Shown: one piece after another, positions 33,881 through 45,220 of the stretch
Position numbering within the stretch: position 1 is the stretch's first letter
Layout of the letters: the number at the start of each line of letters is the position of its first letter
From: Trichuris trichiura
Taxonomy: Eukaryota; Nematoda; Enoplea; Trichinellida; Trichuridae
Direction of reading: 5' to 3'
DNA length: 64,000 bases
NCBI GenBank assembly: GCA_037903355.1
Contig: JBAJFE010000001.1
Location: 1,240,001 to 1,304,000, forward strand
The notes under the pieces: model-generated
The model's database searches: none
What the model was told of the DNA's origin: nothing
What the model saw: the letters and a program-made list of their open reading frames with translations, nothing else
Program-made: the position numbers and the translations under genes

Positions 33881-36216
33881 CAGTAGAACCGCCGAAGTTG
33901 ACCATTTCTCTAAATGGACCACCTCCCTAAGTTGACCGAATTTTGACCAGTTGGTTGGTCCGCACGTTAATAAGCGCAAGGACAACCTCTATACGTCAAC
34001 CACTTCCGTAAGTGGGAAGTTGACCGCTTCAGCCGTGATGTGGTATATCAACCCAATGCTGGTTTGCTCTCTATAAGTTGACTACTTCAGTTTACTCTGT
34101 GTCAGTCGCTACCAGCTGTTAACCGTCATTGCCTCAATGTGCTATTACTCAACGTAGCGAAGTGCTTCATTACCCTACGTAGCAGATTCCTGATTACAGT
34201 ACCGATTCCGTCGGTTTGACGATGCTTCTTTTATGCATGCCGGCGCAGCTTGCGCGTTTCCTCAAGCACATGACCTCCGACCTACGCGTTGGCAGCATTC
34301 GCCCATTGAGGGAAATAAGACGAATGGAGCCTACTTGAACTCGTTTCCGTCGAGCTCAGTTCTATTCATTCGCTCAGGTTTTGTCTTCGCGAGTAAAGAT
34401 AGCCCGGCTTACGCAGTAATAAACGCAGTAGTAGGTACCAAGCTGGTTACAGGTTGCACTATGGCCAAACGGAAAGAATTGAGAGAGTTGGCACTGAAGG
34501 AAAAAGTGAATCTTATGCACTTTCTCGAAACTAATAGTCAAAGGAAGACAGGGGAACGGTTTTATGTCAGCAAGATTACAGTTTGCAACATCAAGAGACG
34601 TAAACGTGAGTACTTGGAAAGACATGAGAAGGAAAGCGCAGACGCGCACCGAAAAAGCAGGAAAACCTCCCTGGACCAAGTCAGTGAAGCAGCGTTACAT
34701 TGGTTTAAGCAAATGAGAGCAGCTAATGTACTCATCTCAGGACCAATGATCCAGGAAATTGCTAGAAAATTCGCCGTGGAGTTCGGTTTGAAAGGTATCC
34801 AAGCATCAAACGGTTGGCTCGAGAAGTTCAAGCTCCGTTATCAGATTTCTCAGAAAACCTTATGCGGCGAATCTAGCGAAGTTTCCGTCGAGGTCTTGGA
34901 AGACTTCGTCGCGAAATTTCGTCATTTCGCCAGTGGCTTCAAGGAAGAAGACATATTCAATGCTGATGAATGCGGCTTGTTCTTCAAAGCTATGCTTGAT
35001 AGAAGCCTTGTACTAAACGGCGATAAATGCAAAAGTGGGAAGCTCTCCAAAAAACGCTTCACTGTGCTTCTTTGCGCTAGCGCACCTGGGGAGAAGCTAA
35101 AGCCATTGGTCATTGGTAAATCAACGAAACCCCGAGCTTTTAAGAACTTGAAGCCTGGTGACCTCCCTGCCACTTGGAGATCAAATAAATCCGCCTGGAT
35201 GACAGCCGCCATATTCGAAGAATGGGTAAGAAGTGTTCACGTTCAGATGAAGCGAATGAAACGTTCCATCTTATTGGTAGTAGACAACTGTCCGAGCCAT
35301 CCCCACGTGAAAGGTCTCAGAAATGTCACGTTAAAGTTCTTGCCCCCATACACTACCTCAAAAACTCAGCCTGTAGATCAAGGAGTAATCAAGACATTTA
35401 AGGCAAAATACCGGACCCAGCTTCTGCGGTGGGTCGTTGGCATAGCAGAAGACACCAGCTCATTTGCGGGAGCGACTTCGATTGCTGCGTCCATTAATGC
35501 TTTGGACGCTGTACTTTGGATCAATACTTCCTGGAATAAGGTTCAACCAGAGGCAATACGGAAATGCTTCAGGAGAGCTTGATTCACCAGAGACGAAGAG
35601 GATGATGTTGAGCTCTGACCTGACAGTCCGACTCCCGAAGTAGAGATTGAAGGATTAAACTTGGAAGACTTCGTTCCAATGGATGATGAGTTGGCCACTT
35701 CTACCGAACCCAACCCACAAGCAATCTTTCAATCTATACTAGCCGAAGCGGGAATGAGTGTAGAAGCAAATAGGCCAGACGACGACGTAGAGGAAGAAAG
35801 TAAAAATGAGACGTAAATGGTACAAAAGATGAACGAAGAGGACGCCGGGCGCATGTTAGCGCAGCTGAAGTGTTTTGCTGCTGAAAAATGCGCAAAGATG
35901 CTAAGCAGGGTAGCAATCGTGGAGGCCGCCTTAGGTGCTTATGTTTGTAGTCCGAAGAAGCGCCAAACTAGAATGTCACCTTCTTCAGCAAGCATTGTAG
36001 CCCCTAAGAAGCTTATGCATGATTTCACAGTGTTATTTTTATGCACCTCACAGTTTAATAGACTTCCAATTGATGCTCTGCAATAGAATAAACGCATACA
36101 GATGCTAATCTCTTCAGCCGAGCCAGTTATACCTACAGTTCCAATATGTTGACCACCTCCTATGTTGACCAGTTTTTCCCGGTCTCTTCGGTAGTCAACT
36201 TACGGAGGTTCTGCTC
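33881..36216 (+). mobile_element. Tigger/pogo DNA transposon inserted in the MULE gene
   Basis: Left terminus CAGTAGAACC at 33,881 after TA; right terminus near 36,207-36,216 (GGTTCTGCTC) is a decayed inverted copy, with TG where the second TA should be. Subterminal AAGTTGACC-type motifs repeat inward on both sides. The MULE reading frame continues across the site. About 2.34 kb, the usual size for an autonomous Tigger. Confidence 0.88.
34461..35582 (+). CDS. Tigger transposase, open frame of 373 codons
   Basis: Start chosen at ATG 34,461 (MAKRKELREL), the same position used by the relic at 2,987; the frame is also open further upstream. Residues 1-60 form a CENP-B/psq-type helix-turn-helix, residues about 75-135 a second DNA-binding HTH (MIQEIARKFAVEFG, SNGWLEKFKLRY), then a DDE domain with Asp169 (NADECGLFF), Asp275 (VVDNCPSHP) and Asp306 (PVDQGVIKTF), a DD30D spacing normal for pogo/Tigger. 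TGA 35,580 ends it; after it, frames at 35,640-35,930 still resemble the acidic tail of the relic at 1,556, so the C-terminus is probably cut short by a stop or frameshift. All three catalytic residues remain. Confidence 0.88.
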   Translation: MAKRKELRELALKEKVNLMHFLETNSQRKTGERFYVSKITVCNIKRRKREYLERHEKESADAHRKSRKTSLDQVSEAALHWFKQMRAANVLISGPMIQEIARKFAVEFGLKGIQASNGWLEKFKLRYQISQKTLCGESSEVSVEVLEDFVAKFRHFASGFKEEDIFNADECGLFFKAMLDRSLVLNGDKCKSGKLSKKRFTVLLCASAPGEKLKPLVIGKSTKPRAFKNLKPGDLPATWRSNKSAWMTAAIFEEWVRSVHVQMKRMKRSILLVVDNCPSHPHVKGLRNVTLKFLPPYTTSKTQPVDQGVIKTFKAKYRTQLLRWVVGIAEDTSSFAGATSIAASINALDAVLWINTSWNKVQPEAIRKCFRRA

Positions 36217-36439
36217 TGCTTGTTTGCTTTGCCTTTCCTTCGACTAGAGGAAATTCCAGAAGCTCATGACGAAATAAAGGAATGCATATCAATCGAAACC
36301 GCTGAATTTATTCTCCGTGCATCGTTGCGTCCTGAATAGATTGCCGCGTACCGAAAACGATATGGACGCATAGCAAAGGAGTTGGGAAAACTTAGTCGAC
36401 CGAGCACATGTCGGTATGCAGCGAATTATAATTGAAATT

Positions 36440-36815
36440 CGAAATGAGCGCTTGTAACTGCGGCGCTACCTTCCATGCTTTGTTTAAAAAGAATTTATTC
36501 GATACTTCGACCGATATATGACAGAACGAACCACGCAGAAGAAAGGGAAAGAGACGCAACAGCACAACAAGCGCAGAAGTCCACCTTCTCACCCACAATG
36601 GAAATACGTCCCCACGTTGCACTAGCCTGTTCCTCCTTATCTCACTGGAAGATGGGAACACAGTTCGCTCCGGCTCGATGAGCTGTCATGTAGCGTACAG
36701 TGCTGAGAGGGACCACTTGGATTCGCGCACATCAGGTAGAAGAATAAAAACATCCACGGTCAACCGCTGACCTACCTCGTAACCATCGTAGTCACATGAA
36801 TACCTCTGTATTACG
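36440..36815 (+). repeat. Direct repeat, right copy
   Basis: Partner of 31,930-32,289, in the same orientation, on the right side of the MULE coding region. Confidence 0.8.
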
Positions 36816-37524
36816 GCAGTGGAACGTTCAAAACCATAGTGAACGAATCTCGCGAGGTGAGCAGACGACGAAAAGAAGACGGGACCGTGTTCGCTGGGAA
36901 GAAAACTTTGTGGAAATAATTAAGGATCGAGTAAGTCACCCTGCAGTTATGGACTACCTGGGCGCAATAACCTACAGTGTAGCTACATAAGTACGCTTAT
37001 AATGTATTTTGTTCTGCTCCCCTTATAGGTGTTGCTGTTGCGTGCGCAGGCTTGCATTTTAGCATTCATATAATAAACGGTCTCATCATGACGATGCTAG
37101 CGCGTCATCTTATCAAACTTTTTTAAAGGGAAGTCAGTGCGCGCTTAATCCTTCGGGCAAGTAACTGCTCAGCCAAATAACCGTTCGGAAAGCGTACCAA
37201 ACGCGCAAGTAACTGCAGCAGACTCGCAGTTGATGACGTCGTATTACCATAGGAAGACCTATTATTCGACCTAATTCTACTTTAGAATAAAACGTCCCGC
37301 TTTTTAACAGCAACAGGAACCGATAAAGGATATATTGTACCTCTGTCAGGAGGATCCACTCACCTGTTCGAGAAATCTTATACATTTAGACAGGTTCAAT
37401 GAACGTAGATAGCATTGCAAGCATTTTTTGTTAATCCTACGACCTAATTTTGTATTAGAATAATCGTGGCTGCAAATGATAAAAGTTTCCGGGTCTTTTA
37501 TGCTACGGGGGCGCCGGAAGTTGT
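36816..37524. other. Unrecognised DNA after the MULE
   Basis: No coding signal recognised. The stretch 37,144-37,210 contains inverted, loose matches to the short repeats at 32,290 and may include the MULE's right end. Confidence 0.35.
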
Positions 37525-38535
37525 GGCGGCAACTTCAAAGGCGGTCACGTGATCATTACTACGTCACCTGAACAATGGGTGACCTAAGCTATTGTTCACT
37601 GTGTACACATGCGAGCGATGCGTATCAGCCAAGGAACGCTGCACAGCTGGAAACACTCGCCCGTTCTGCCAATTGTTTCCAAGTGCGAGCCATACCTGTG
37701 CCGGCCATCGTGCTTTGCCCTAGCCTAAGCCTAAACCTTAACATGACGCGTGTTCGTTGCTGCTGTTGAGTTACGCAGTTTTGACCGTGGCGCAAACGAC
37801 AAGAAGCATAGCGCAAAGTAACGTTATTTAGCGATCATGCGCGATGCGTATTGGCGAAAGAAAGCTGTACACCTGGAAACAGTTGCCCGGTCAGGCAATT
37901 GTTTCCAAGTGCGAGCTATAACGACGCCGGCCATCGTGCTCTGCCCTAGCCTAAGCCTAAACCTTAACAAAACGCGTGTTCGTTGCTGCTGTTGGGTTAT
38001 GCAGTTTTGACCATGGCGCAAACGACAAGAAGCATAGCGCAAAGTAACGTTATTTAGCGTTCACTGAAGACGCGAGCAATGAGTAACGCAAAAAGGGAAA
38101 AAGTATACGTACTGCTAACGCAGGCGCTCACCCTGACGAAGGCGACGCGTTGATTTCGCCGCAGGGCGCATCCGACGGGTTCACTCGGGTGTACCTAATC
38201 AGGCAGAAGGCGTCAGTGCCTCCTTACGGTGCCTCCACTTGTCGATGGCAAGTTGTCACTAGATCCCGAGACAGACATAACGCATAATGAGATTTACCCT
38301 GTCTACCAAGGCACGCCTCAGCTCAGAAAGTTGACCTGCGATGTTTTTCACGAATTCCTACACGACGTCTCAGCTTGAACACCTGCAGGCCCCATTGTGT
38401 TTTCCGTAACTTCAATGCATGTGCACCTGCTAAGTTCCATGCGTTCACTAAACCTGACGATAAAGTCCGTCCCGTTGTGCCGATAACAACCATTTATTAC
38501 GCTGTAGAGTCGCAGATTACGCTATGAACTAGCCG
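37525..38535 (+). repeat. 1-kb inverted repeat, left arm
   Basis: Matches 47,256-48,202 in reverse orientation. The outer part contains two tandem units of about 226 bp (from 37,616 and 37,842), each with CCCTAGCCTAAGCCTAAAC; the right arm has only one unit but gains about 150 bases elsewhere. No transposase lies between the arms. Confidence 0.88.
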
Positions 38536-41342
38536 CCTCCACTTCCAGCGTCCCCGTAGCATACTAGACCCAAGTTTCCACTGAAAAGATGTTATTCACA
38601 ATTTGACTGAATATTTTGCAGTCGATGAGAACTAGCCTATTGCTAGGGAGAGTGCTTATGCTGCTGTTTGTTACTGGCAACAATTGTTCTTAAACGTACA
38701 TGCTAAGTACCGCCCTTTTACAGTCTGTTCAACAATGCGCACAAATTATGTAAAAACCCAGATTTATTCCGCCATTGTAGAAAGTCGTGTGAGAAAGAAT
38801 ATGCTCATAACTTTCAGCATTGTTTTATTGCTCTAGGCAGCAAAACTACGCTGGCAACCAGCCTCCGAAACCAAATCAGATACTTCGTTGCTCCAGTACA
38901 GTCACCTCAAGTTCTTCTCGCCATTTGCTTCTTTCTACAGATGGCTTAGAATTCTGCGACCAGTTTGACGACGGAATTCGTTGGTAAATTGCTATTTTTC
39001 GACTGTCAGAATATCATTTGTACGCTCGGTGGTTTCTTCAAATTTGTATTGCGATTTTTGCAAGCAGCGGTTTGGCAGGCGGACTTTGTTCGATTCCGCT
39101 GTCGGCCTGTTACCCCATTCGAAAAGAAAAGCCGAAGTTTACTTTTTCCAACGTCGTCCATGCTCGTTTTCATTCGAGCAACTGTCAATTGTTGTCCACA
39201 TTAATAGCCATCGCTTTCCACTTGATTAAGTTTTCATCCAAGCTTGATATCTTCATGTCTTTTTAATTAGGATTCACGTTCCCCACGCTGTAGGCATCAG
39301 CACATATAGTGAACGGGTTCCTTCCACTAGCATTGTGAAACAGTGCGTCAATACTGACGGATTAACGATCGGTGGATCGCTTGAACATTCCCTTCTGTTC
39401 GATCGAGCAACATTTACAGGACGCACTCATGATATCATCATGCGTAAAGTATACTGCCAGTTCTTCGCACTGATTCAAGTGGTCGACAATATCTTTCAAT
39501 TTTCTCAGCGTTGAATTCAAGGCAGTTTACTGCGTACTCAACTCTTGCAGAGGTTCCGAGCTTCTTTAGGTGGGCGTTAGAATGTTCACGGGTGCTGACA
39601 CTTTTTCTAACCACTACTCAGTAATGGTTAGATGACTGCTGTTCTTTTTTTCTCCTTCTTCGAATGACTAGGTTTTTATATTCTTTGTGTTTTTATTGGC
39701 GCGCCACGTTGAACTGCAATTCAGACTAGCTTTATTTCCTACCAGGCAAATAGAGCGCTTACTATCGTTAACAGAGCGAAGCGGAAGTCAGCGACCGCAC
39801 AGTCGAGCAGCACTGGTTGAACTGGTGCACCACTGTTAGTATATTATGCACTTTACAGTTTAACTTTCGTTAAAGCTGATTCGCAGGTACATTAATGCCT
39901 GAACATCAAAGTACCGACTAAACGTTCTTCCCCAAAGTTACATCAGCAGATACGACGTTCTTGAGGAGCCTTCCTACAATAATCAAACTGTTGCAAAAAT
40001 GATGCCTAACTGAAAAATGCACTGATCCCTCTGCAGAGTAATTTTCGACCTCTAATTCTTCCCAGTTACCATAAAATAGTACTTCCTTTGTGACAATGCG
40101 AATTCATTCTTTCATGGAATGAGTTTATAAGATGGGTGCTCACCTAAGGAGCAATGCGTACGTCTCAAAGGTTATGAACACGCTTCATCTATCTCCATGT
40201 CTCAGAAGACTTCAAAGAAAGACTCGCTTCGTCTGTCGCCATGTAAGGAAGATTTACCTCTCGCCAAATGCTCCAGGATTTTAGAAAATTGAACCCTACT
40301 ACTTATCTCAGAACGTCCCGGAGTGTACTACAAAAGTTAACTTAAATTACAAAAACATGTTCAGAATACATTTTGCGTTATCTAAAACCGCATTGCCATC
40401 TGCCGATTAAAACAACAGAAAGCTCAAAGAACTGGCGAACAGAAGTGGACGCAACAGCGTGGCAGCAAAGTTCGGTCATTTTGGCAGCAAGTAGCTTGAA
40501 TTCTGCGTCGCTAGAAGACTTTTCAATGAGTACATTGGCACTTAGAGAACAAAAAGCAGAAGAATCCCTGCTTTAATAGTAGTATTCTCGCGTTTCTGAA
40601 GACAGGGTGTCTTTTAACAGATGGTGTAACGGAGCTAACAGCTGACTGCGGAACAAGAGTAGTTCAGAAGCATACGGGATTGAAAGTTGTGCATCGCTTT
40701 CTAACAACTTGCTCATCCATTCGCTGGTAGGGCATATTGAAGTTTAGTTACAGATAAATCAAGACAGACCAAAACCGCGAACCGAAGATCAACTATGAAA
40801 CCACAAGAGCCTCTTACAAGACACCCAGTGTTCCGAAACATATCAGTACTTTACTTTAACTTGCAAACCTGAAAATACTTATGGTAGAAGTGAACATTAA
40901 ACTGCTTAAACAATGATGCCCAGGCAGAACAGGCTTAAACAGTAGTGCATTTGTCCCTCTCGGGAACGGTGACCGATTCATGCAGTCGCAGAAAATAATA
41001 ACAGAGATATTCCAGGCATGAGCCACACCGTAAATGAGCTACAAACAGTAAGTAATGCCATTACGCTGCTTAACCGCGTGTGCTTTTCTTATTTCAGCTG
41101 AACGTGAAGAAACAGCAAAGCCAATTGAATAAACAGTTTCGATTTTGAGGTAACATTCTATGATGAAGATTCGATCAGTTTGATAGGAAATGAAAATTGG
41201 GAACCTACAGTTTTACCGAATATGAGATACATTAACCAGCTTAACACTTCAAAAGTGCAGACACGCTGCAAATAAAATTTGTTTTAAAGTCAGCGCTACA
41301 ATATCTTTTGCTGAATAGCGAACGGGAAACAATTATTTCTAC
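38536..41342. other. Unrecognised DNA with one PLE tail
   Basis: Mostly featureless. A PLE 3' repeat is at 40,642-40,865, listed separately. The short ORF at 40,373-40,576 has no recognisable family. Confidence 0.4.
40642..40865 (+). repeat. PLE 3' terminal repeat
   Basis: Decayed hairpin (CTGACTGCGGAAC ... GTTCAGAAGC) followed by about 170 bases matching 8,325-8,510, including the small stem TGCTC (40,710) with GGGCA (40,730). No PLE coding sequence is attached. Confidence 0.6.
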
Positions 41343-41443
41343 TTTAGCAGGACCACAAGAGCATTACACAACCAGTTTACTTCACACGCAAGTCAGAATA
41401 CAATGAACGACAGTACTCGGTACTCGATAGATGGGTAGATATA
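41343..41443 (+). repeat. 100-bp direct repeat, copy 1
   Basis: Recurs at 42,198-42,296 in the same orientation (shared ACACAACCAGTTTAC and GGTACTCGATAGAT). It overlaps the 3' end of the gypsy protease relic, so part of that relic is duplicated. Confidence 0.8.
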
Positions 41444-42153
41444 GTTGCAGTGTCAGCAGGCGTTACGCAAGACGCGAGTGAGGGAAATGCATTCAAAAGA
41501 GAGGTCGCTACTTCTGGTGTGAAGCATAGACAATGCGAGTACACCTGCTTGGCAGTAGAACCTTTTTCGGAAGATACGACATAGTTGGTAGCATCGATAA
41601 GTTTGTGGTGGCGCATATCTACGAGTAGCATAAAGTGGCGCAAAAAATCAGCTCCAATGATTAGCTCCTTTACATCGGAGACGACGAAGGTCCATGAAAA
41701 CTTTTGTCTCATACCAAAATCAACTCAAGTTGTAATGGAGCCATAGGTATGGATACGCCAGCCGTTCGCAGCAGAAAGAAGCAACGACGTCGACGACATG
41801 CATTCGCCAGGTAGAATCAAACTCAAAGGATCGGATTACAAGTATCTGCCAACAGCATTAGTCCATTGGTACCGTTACGAAGCAATTTTTGGTCTTGCAA
41901 CGCTGTCGGACTTGCGCTGGTCACGTACCTGTCAGTCAGGCAACAAAATGTTCTTACGAAATAACGTCAGAAGTGGGCGACTATGGGGCATGCGGTTACA
42001 GTATTTTCGTGGAAAACCGCATGCAGACACCAGGTTTCTCAGGTCAGCTTCCGAAGTGCCCATTTTAGTTACAAACTTGTCGTGCTCGAACTTCTTCTGC
42101 GCTGCAGATTCCATGTCGGATTGTGATGGCCAGCGTGGAATTAAGCTTGGCAC
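41377..42153 (-). pseudogene. Gypsy gag/protease relic
   Basis: On the minus strand, ACGFPRKYCNRMPHSRP resembles the cysteine/arginine-rich end of Gag in a common invertebrate gypsy group. After frame breaks the retropepsin C-terminal half is clear: FSWTFVVSDVKELIIGADFL then RHFMLLVDMRHHKLID. The catalytic DTGA part is not readable. It belongs to a different gypsy group from the element at 24.7-29.8 kb. No LTRs seen. Confidence 0.72.
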
Positions 42154-42197
42154 GCGTATCTGAGCAACTCAAAAGCTTATCACTCACAGGTCACCAA

Positions 42198-42296
42198 TTT
42201 AGCAGGACCGTAACAGCGTTACACAACCAGTTTACCTCACACGCAAGTAAGAGTACAATGAGCGACAGTAGTCGGTACTCGATAGATAGGTATATA
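42198..42296 (+). repeat. 100-bp direct repeat, copy 2
   Basis: Second copy of 41,343-41,443, 855 bases away, bracketing the gypsy protease relic. Confidence 0.8.
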
Positions 42297-44877
42297 TCAT
42301 AAGGTATCCTTTTTTTGATGCTTAAGCAGCAAGGGCGGGCGCACCCGCTACACTACCATACCATAATCAACTTCCAAGTAGCTCAAGACGCGTAAATGAT
42401 GCAGCGAAATTCAGGTTGAATGAAACTGACACGGTCTGAAATGCATGAATGAATGCAAGTACACTAAAAAAAGGACAAACTTACTAGCCGTTTCCGCGCT
42501 TATTTTTTGCTTAACTGTATCCCACATTAATTCCAATTATGATAGGATTATTTCTTTTCAGACGGTAATTCGTCTTCCAATGTGCCGCGCAGAAAGTTTT
42601 CCATTTTATCGCATGAACTTCGGTGCATTGAGATCGAACCTAATCTGTTTTAAGAGTCTCCTTTCACGAGGCCATAGATGAAATCTATTTGTAATATCTG
42701 AGGTGAGCGCATTTCCCTTTTCGTCTGCGCGCTTCTTATGGACAAACTGTTCGAAAGAACCGATCAGCAATATCATAAACTAGCAAGTGTGTTCTTTTAT
42801 ATCTGCTATAGATGAGGCTGGAAGGCGTTCTAGCAAAGCGTTTAGTAGCAGCTAGACTAAACGAACAGAGGAAGCCCGCTAAACGGTCTGCACGTCTGCA
42901 TTACCTACACTCATATTGGCTCATAAGTTTTCGGTTAAGGCAAAACACGTGTTCCGTAGGAGAATCATGAGCGTCGGCATAACAGCTTCTTAAAACTTGG
43001 AAACATTAAGTAATGCTTTTGCAGTGTGTTTATACGTATTGCTCGACGGGACGAAATATAAGCATTTACTAGGTTGTTCAATACATTTATGTTTGGAAAC
43101 CTTTCATTCCTCTCGGATTTAACTTCAAGAGCAGTGTCGAGTGAAAATATCACAAATGTACACCTCAGAATTTGATCACCGCTGGGGCGCTCGGTAGACA
43201 TTAGTCAATGATAGCCGCAGAGAAAAGTCTCCTTTTAGCGTTTGAAGGTAACAACAGCCCGTGTTCAAGTCAGGATTGAAATACGAAGCAAAGGGATTTT
43301 CATCTTTTCTCTTTTCTCGTTCACACTTAAGCTTGCTTTTTCTGCGCTGTGGTCTTTTAGGAGTATGAATGCGTCAAGTTTAATCTTTGTTCAAACCAAG
43401 CTAGTAAAGCTGCATATTGCTGCCGCTGAGATCGACTTTATTTGGAACTTCCGTGATTGCTGCCGCGCTGAGTTGCCGTTGCTCTGTCCGCCGTCCTGAC
43501 TTTGCACTATGTCAAGTTAAGCCTAAGAATTAGATTTAACTTTTCGGTTTCTGTAGGCACACCAAAATGACCAGCATGTTCGTCAGTTAGGATTAGGATA
43601 AGGTATCTCCATTCTCACCGGAGAGGAACCTGCATTTTTCAAACGGTGGCTCGCGTAAACGACAGTGCCTTCACATTATTCATGTACGCAGAAAAAGCAC
43701 TCTTTATTCAGTGACTACCTTTCACGTTTAACATTGTTTCAGTTTATAGAACCGTTTTCCGTATTTGAATGGAGAACGTTCGCCGGAAAGCATTTCAAGA
43801 ACAACCTGAACATCTCGCGTACTGTGCTGCTTCTAAGAGTTCCACGTCGTAAGATAGTCTCTCGCTGTTTTTCCGTTGGTTAGTCGTGCATCTTTGCATG
43901 TGTGTATAGCCCATGTATGGGCTGTATAAAATACAGATGCACGGCTACAGAATGCCTAAAAGACTTCTCAGCTGGTAAGTTCTTTTGTTCTTAAAGCAGC
44001 AAAAGCAAGCAGTAGTTTTAAGTCTTGTTTTCTCGACACGCTCTCTACGTAAACCAATGCCGCTTAATGGCGCTATTATTACAAAATACTTTATTACCCG
44101 GTTACATTGTTTGGTAGGAATGTCCCGCTGGTCATTTGCTTAAAAGTAGCAAGATTAGTCACTGCGCTCTAAGTCTTTTATTCCCTTCAAGTGCCGTATC
44201 TTCTGATTAGACTGTCAAATTGGCTTTTGCCAAGTTTTCAATTTTATACACTTTCAACTAGCAATCTGCGGTTGAAACCTATTGTTCAGAACAAAGATTG
44301 CTTTCAGATTTCATGAGTGATCAGTGTAGTTTATCTTTAAAACTCTGTTGGACTGCTTTTTTTATCTCAAAATGACCCTTTGGAAGGGCCTATATTTCAT
44401 TATAGCGTCGCGCTGTTAGGCTAACAATTGTTTCAGCAGTGATATATTAAGCCAGAATGTACAGTTAGAGTGCTGAAGCTTCTACATCCTACCAGTTAAT
44501 CTATGACATGATTAGAGGTTTTCTTCCCTTCGCTGCGTTGTGTTAACGTTTTTGTCAATTCTTACTTGTCCGTTAAGAAATAAGTGCTTGTTTGGTTTTT
44601 ACCTACCGGTATCTTTAGCTGAGGAAAGTTTACGCAACAAAAACCTTTAGAAAGCTAATACTTAGGTAGTCAAACGAATCTTATCCGAAGCTTAAAGTCG
44701 AATTTAATGGAAAGTGTTCGTTGGAGAAATTACGTTTGACTATGTTTAGGTGAATTTAAAGACAAACTTGGCGGGAAGTCTGTCCAAGAGCCCCTGCATA
44801 TTCCGGAACTTCGACGCAGAGGCCACAGGTCAAGCGAGGGGCCAAAACCAGCCTTCAGCAGCTGTAGCTGGCTTTAG
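42297..44877. other. Unrecognised DNA
   Basis: AT-rich, with only short open frames and no recognised motif. Confidence 0.45.
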
Positions 44878-45220
44878 CTTTTAATGCCCCGTGGCCACTG
44901 TGCAACCCAAGCCATTTTGGTTTGGGTTTTTAATGCCGTATGGCCACCGCTGAACCAGAACCTCTGTGGGCATCTGGTTTAGGTTTTTAATGCCCTGTGG
45001 TCACCGCGGAACCCAAGCCTTTATGGGTTCTGGTTTAGGTTTTTAATGCCCTGTGGCCACCAACCGACTCAAGCCTCCATGGGTTCTATGGCTTCAGTTT
45101 TTGCGTCGCAGCCAGCGGTCGTCCGAAGCCTGTGTGGGCATTTTGTTGTGGGTTTTTACTGCCTTGTAGCCACCAATCTATAAGAAGCCCAGTTGCTTCG
45201 GTTTCTAATTCTGCATGGGC
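44878..45220 (+). repeat. Minisatellite, about six units of 55-57 bp
   Basis: Diverged units share TTTTTAATGCC, then TGGCCACC, then AACCCAAGCC, then GGGTTCTGGTTTAGG. The inner three units are the most alike; outer units decay, as expected for unequal exchange. A partial unit may precede 44,878. Confidence 0.85.

Larger units (their letters stand above)
32540..36400 (+). pseudogene. MULE transposase gene with FLYWCH finger, split by two insertions
   Basis: A FLYWCH-like zinc finger (MKDGYSGDRYY, SCETRKKLYCYRRAV, FADHNNMPNPNAVGV) is at about 32,598-32,765. After frame breaks come the spacer SLPSSDALRQMVKRVRQRPP and the MULE catalytic domain: RILIFATAGNFQKL, WVTDGTFKAV (first Asp), FVYVVMTEKRESLYKRLYEDL. 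Coding halts at a solo LTR (33,251-33,656), resumes with ENGFQLSPSIAMTDLELAVI (second Asp) and CYFHFSQCIWRKVQ, halts again at a Tigger element (33,881-36,216), and resumes with FALPFLRLEEIPEAHDE at 36,221. Reading frames join correctly across both insertion sites. MULE enzymes move Mutator-like DNA transposons. Stops in the 5' part and the loss of the C-terminal end make it dead. Confidence 0.88.

Noticed and set aside
44878..45220. CRISPR-like array
   Set aside because: The units are contiguous diverged tandem repeats without spacers, in an animal genome.
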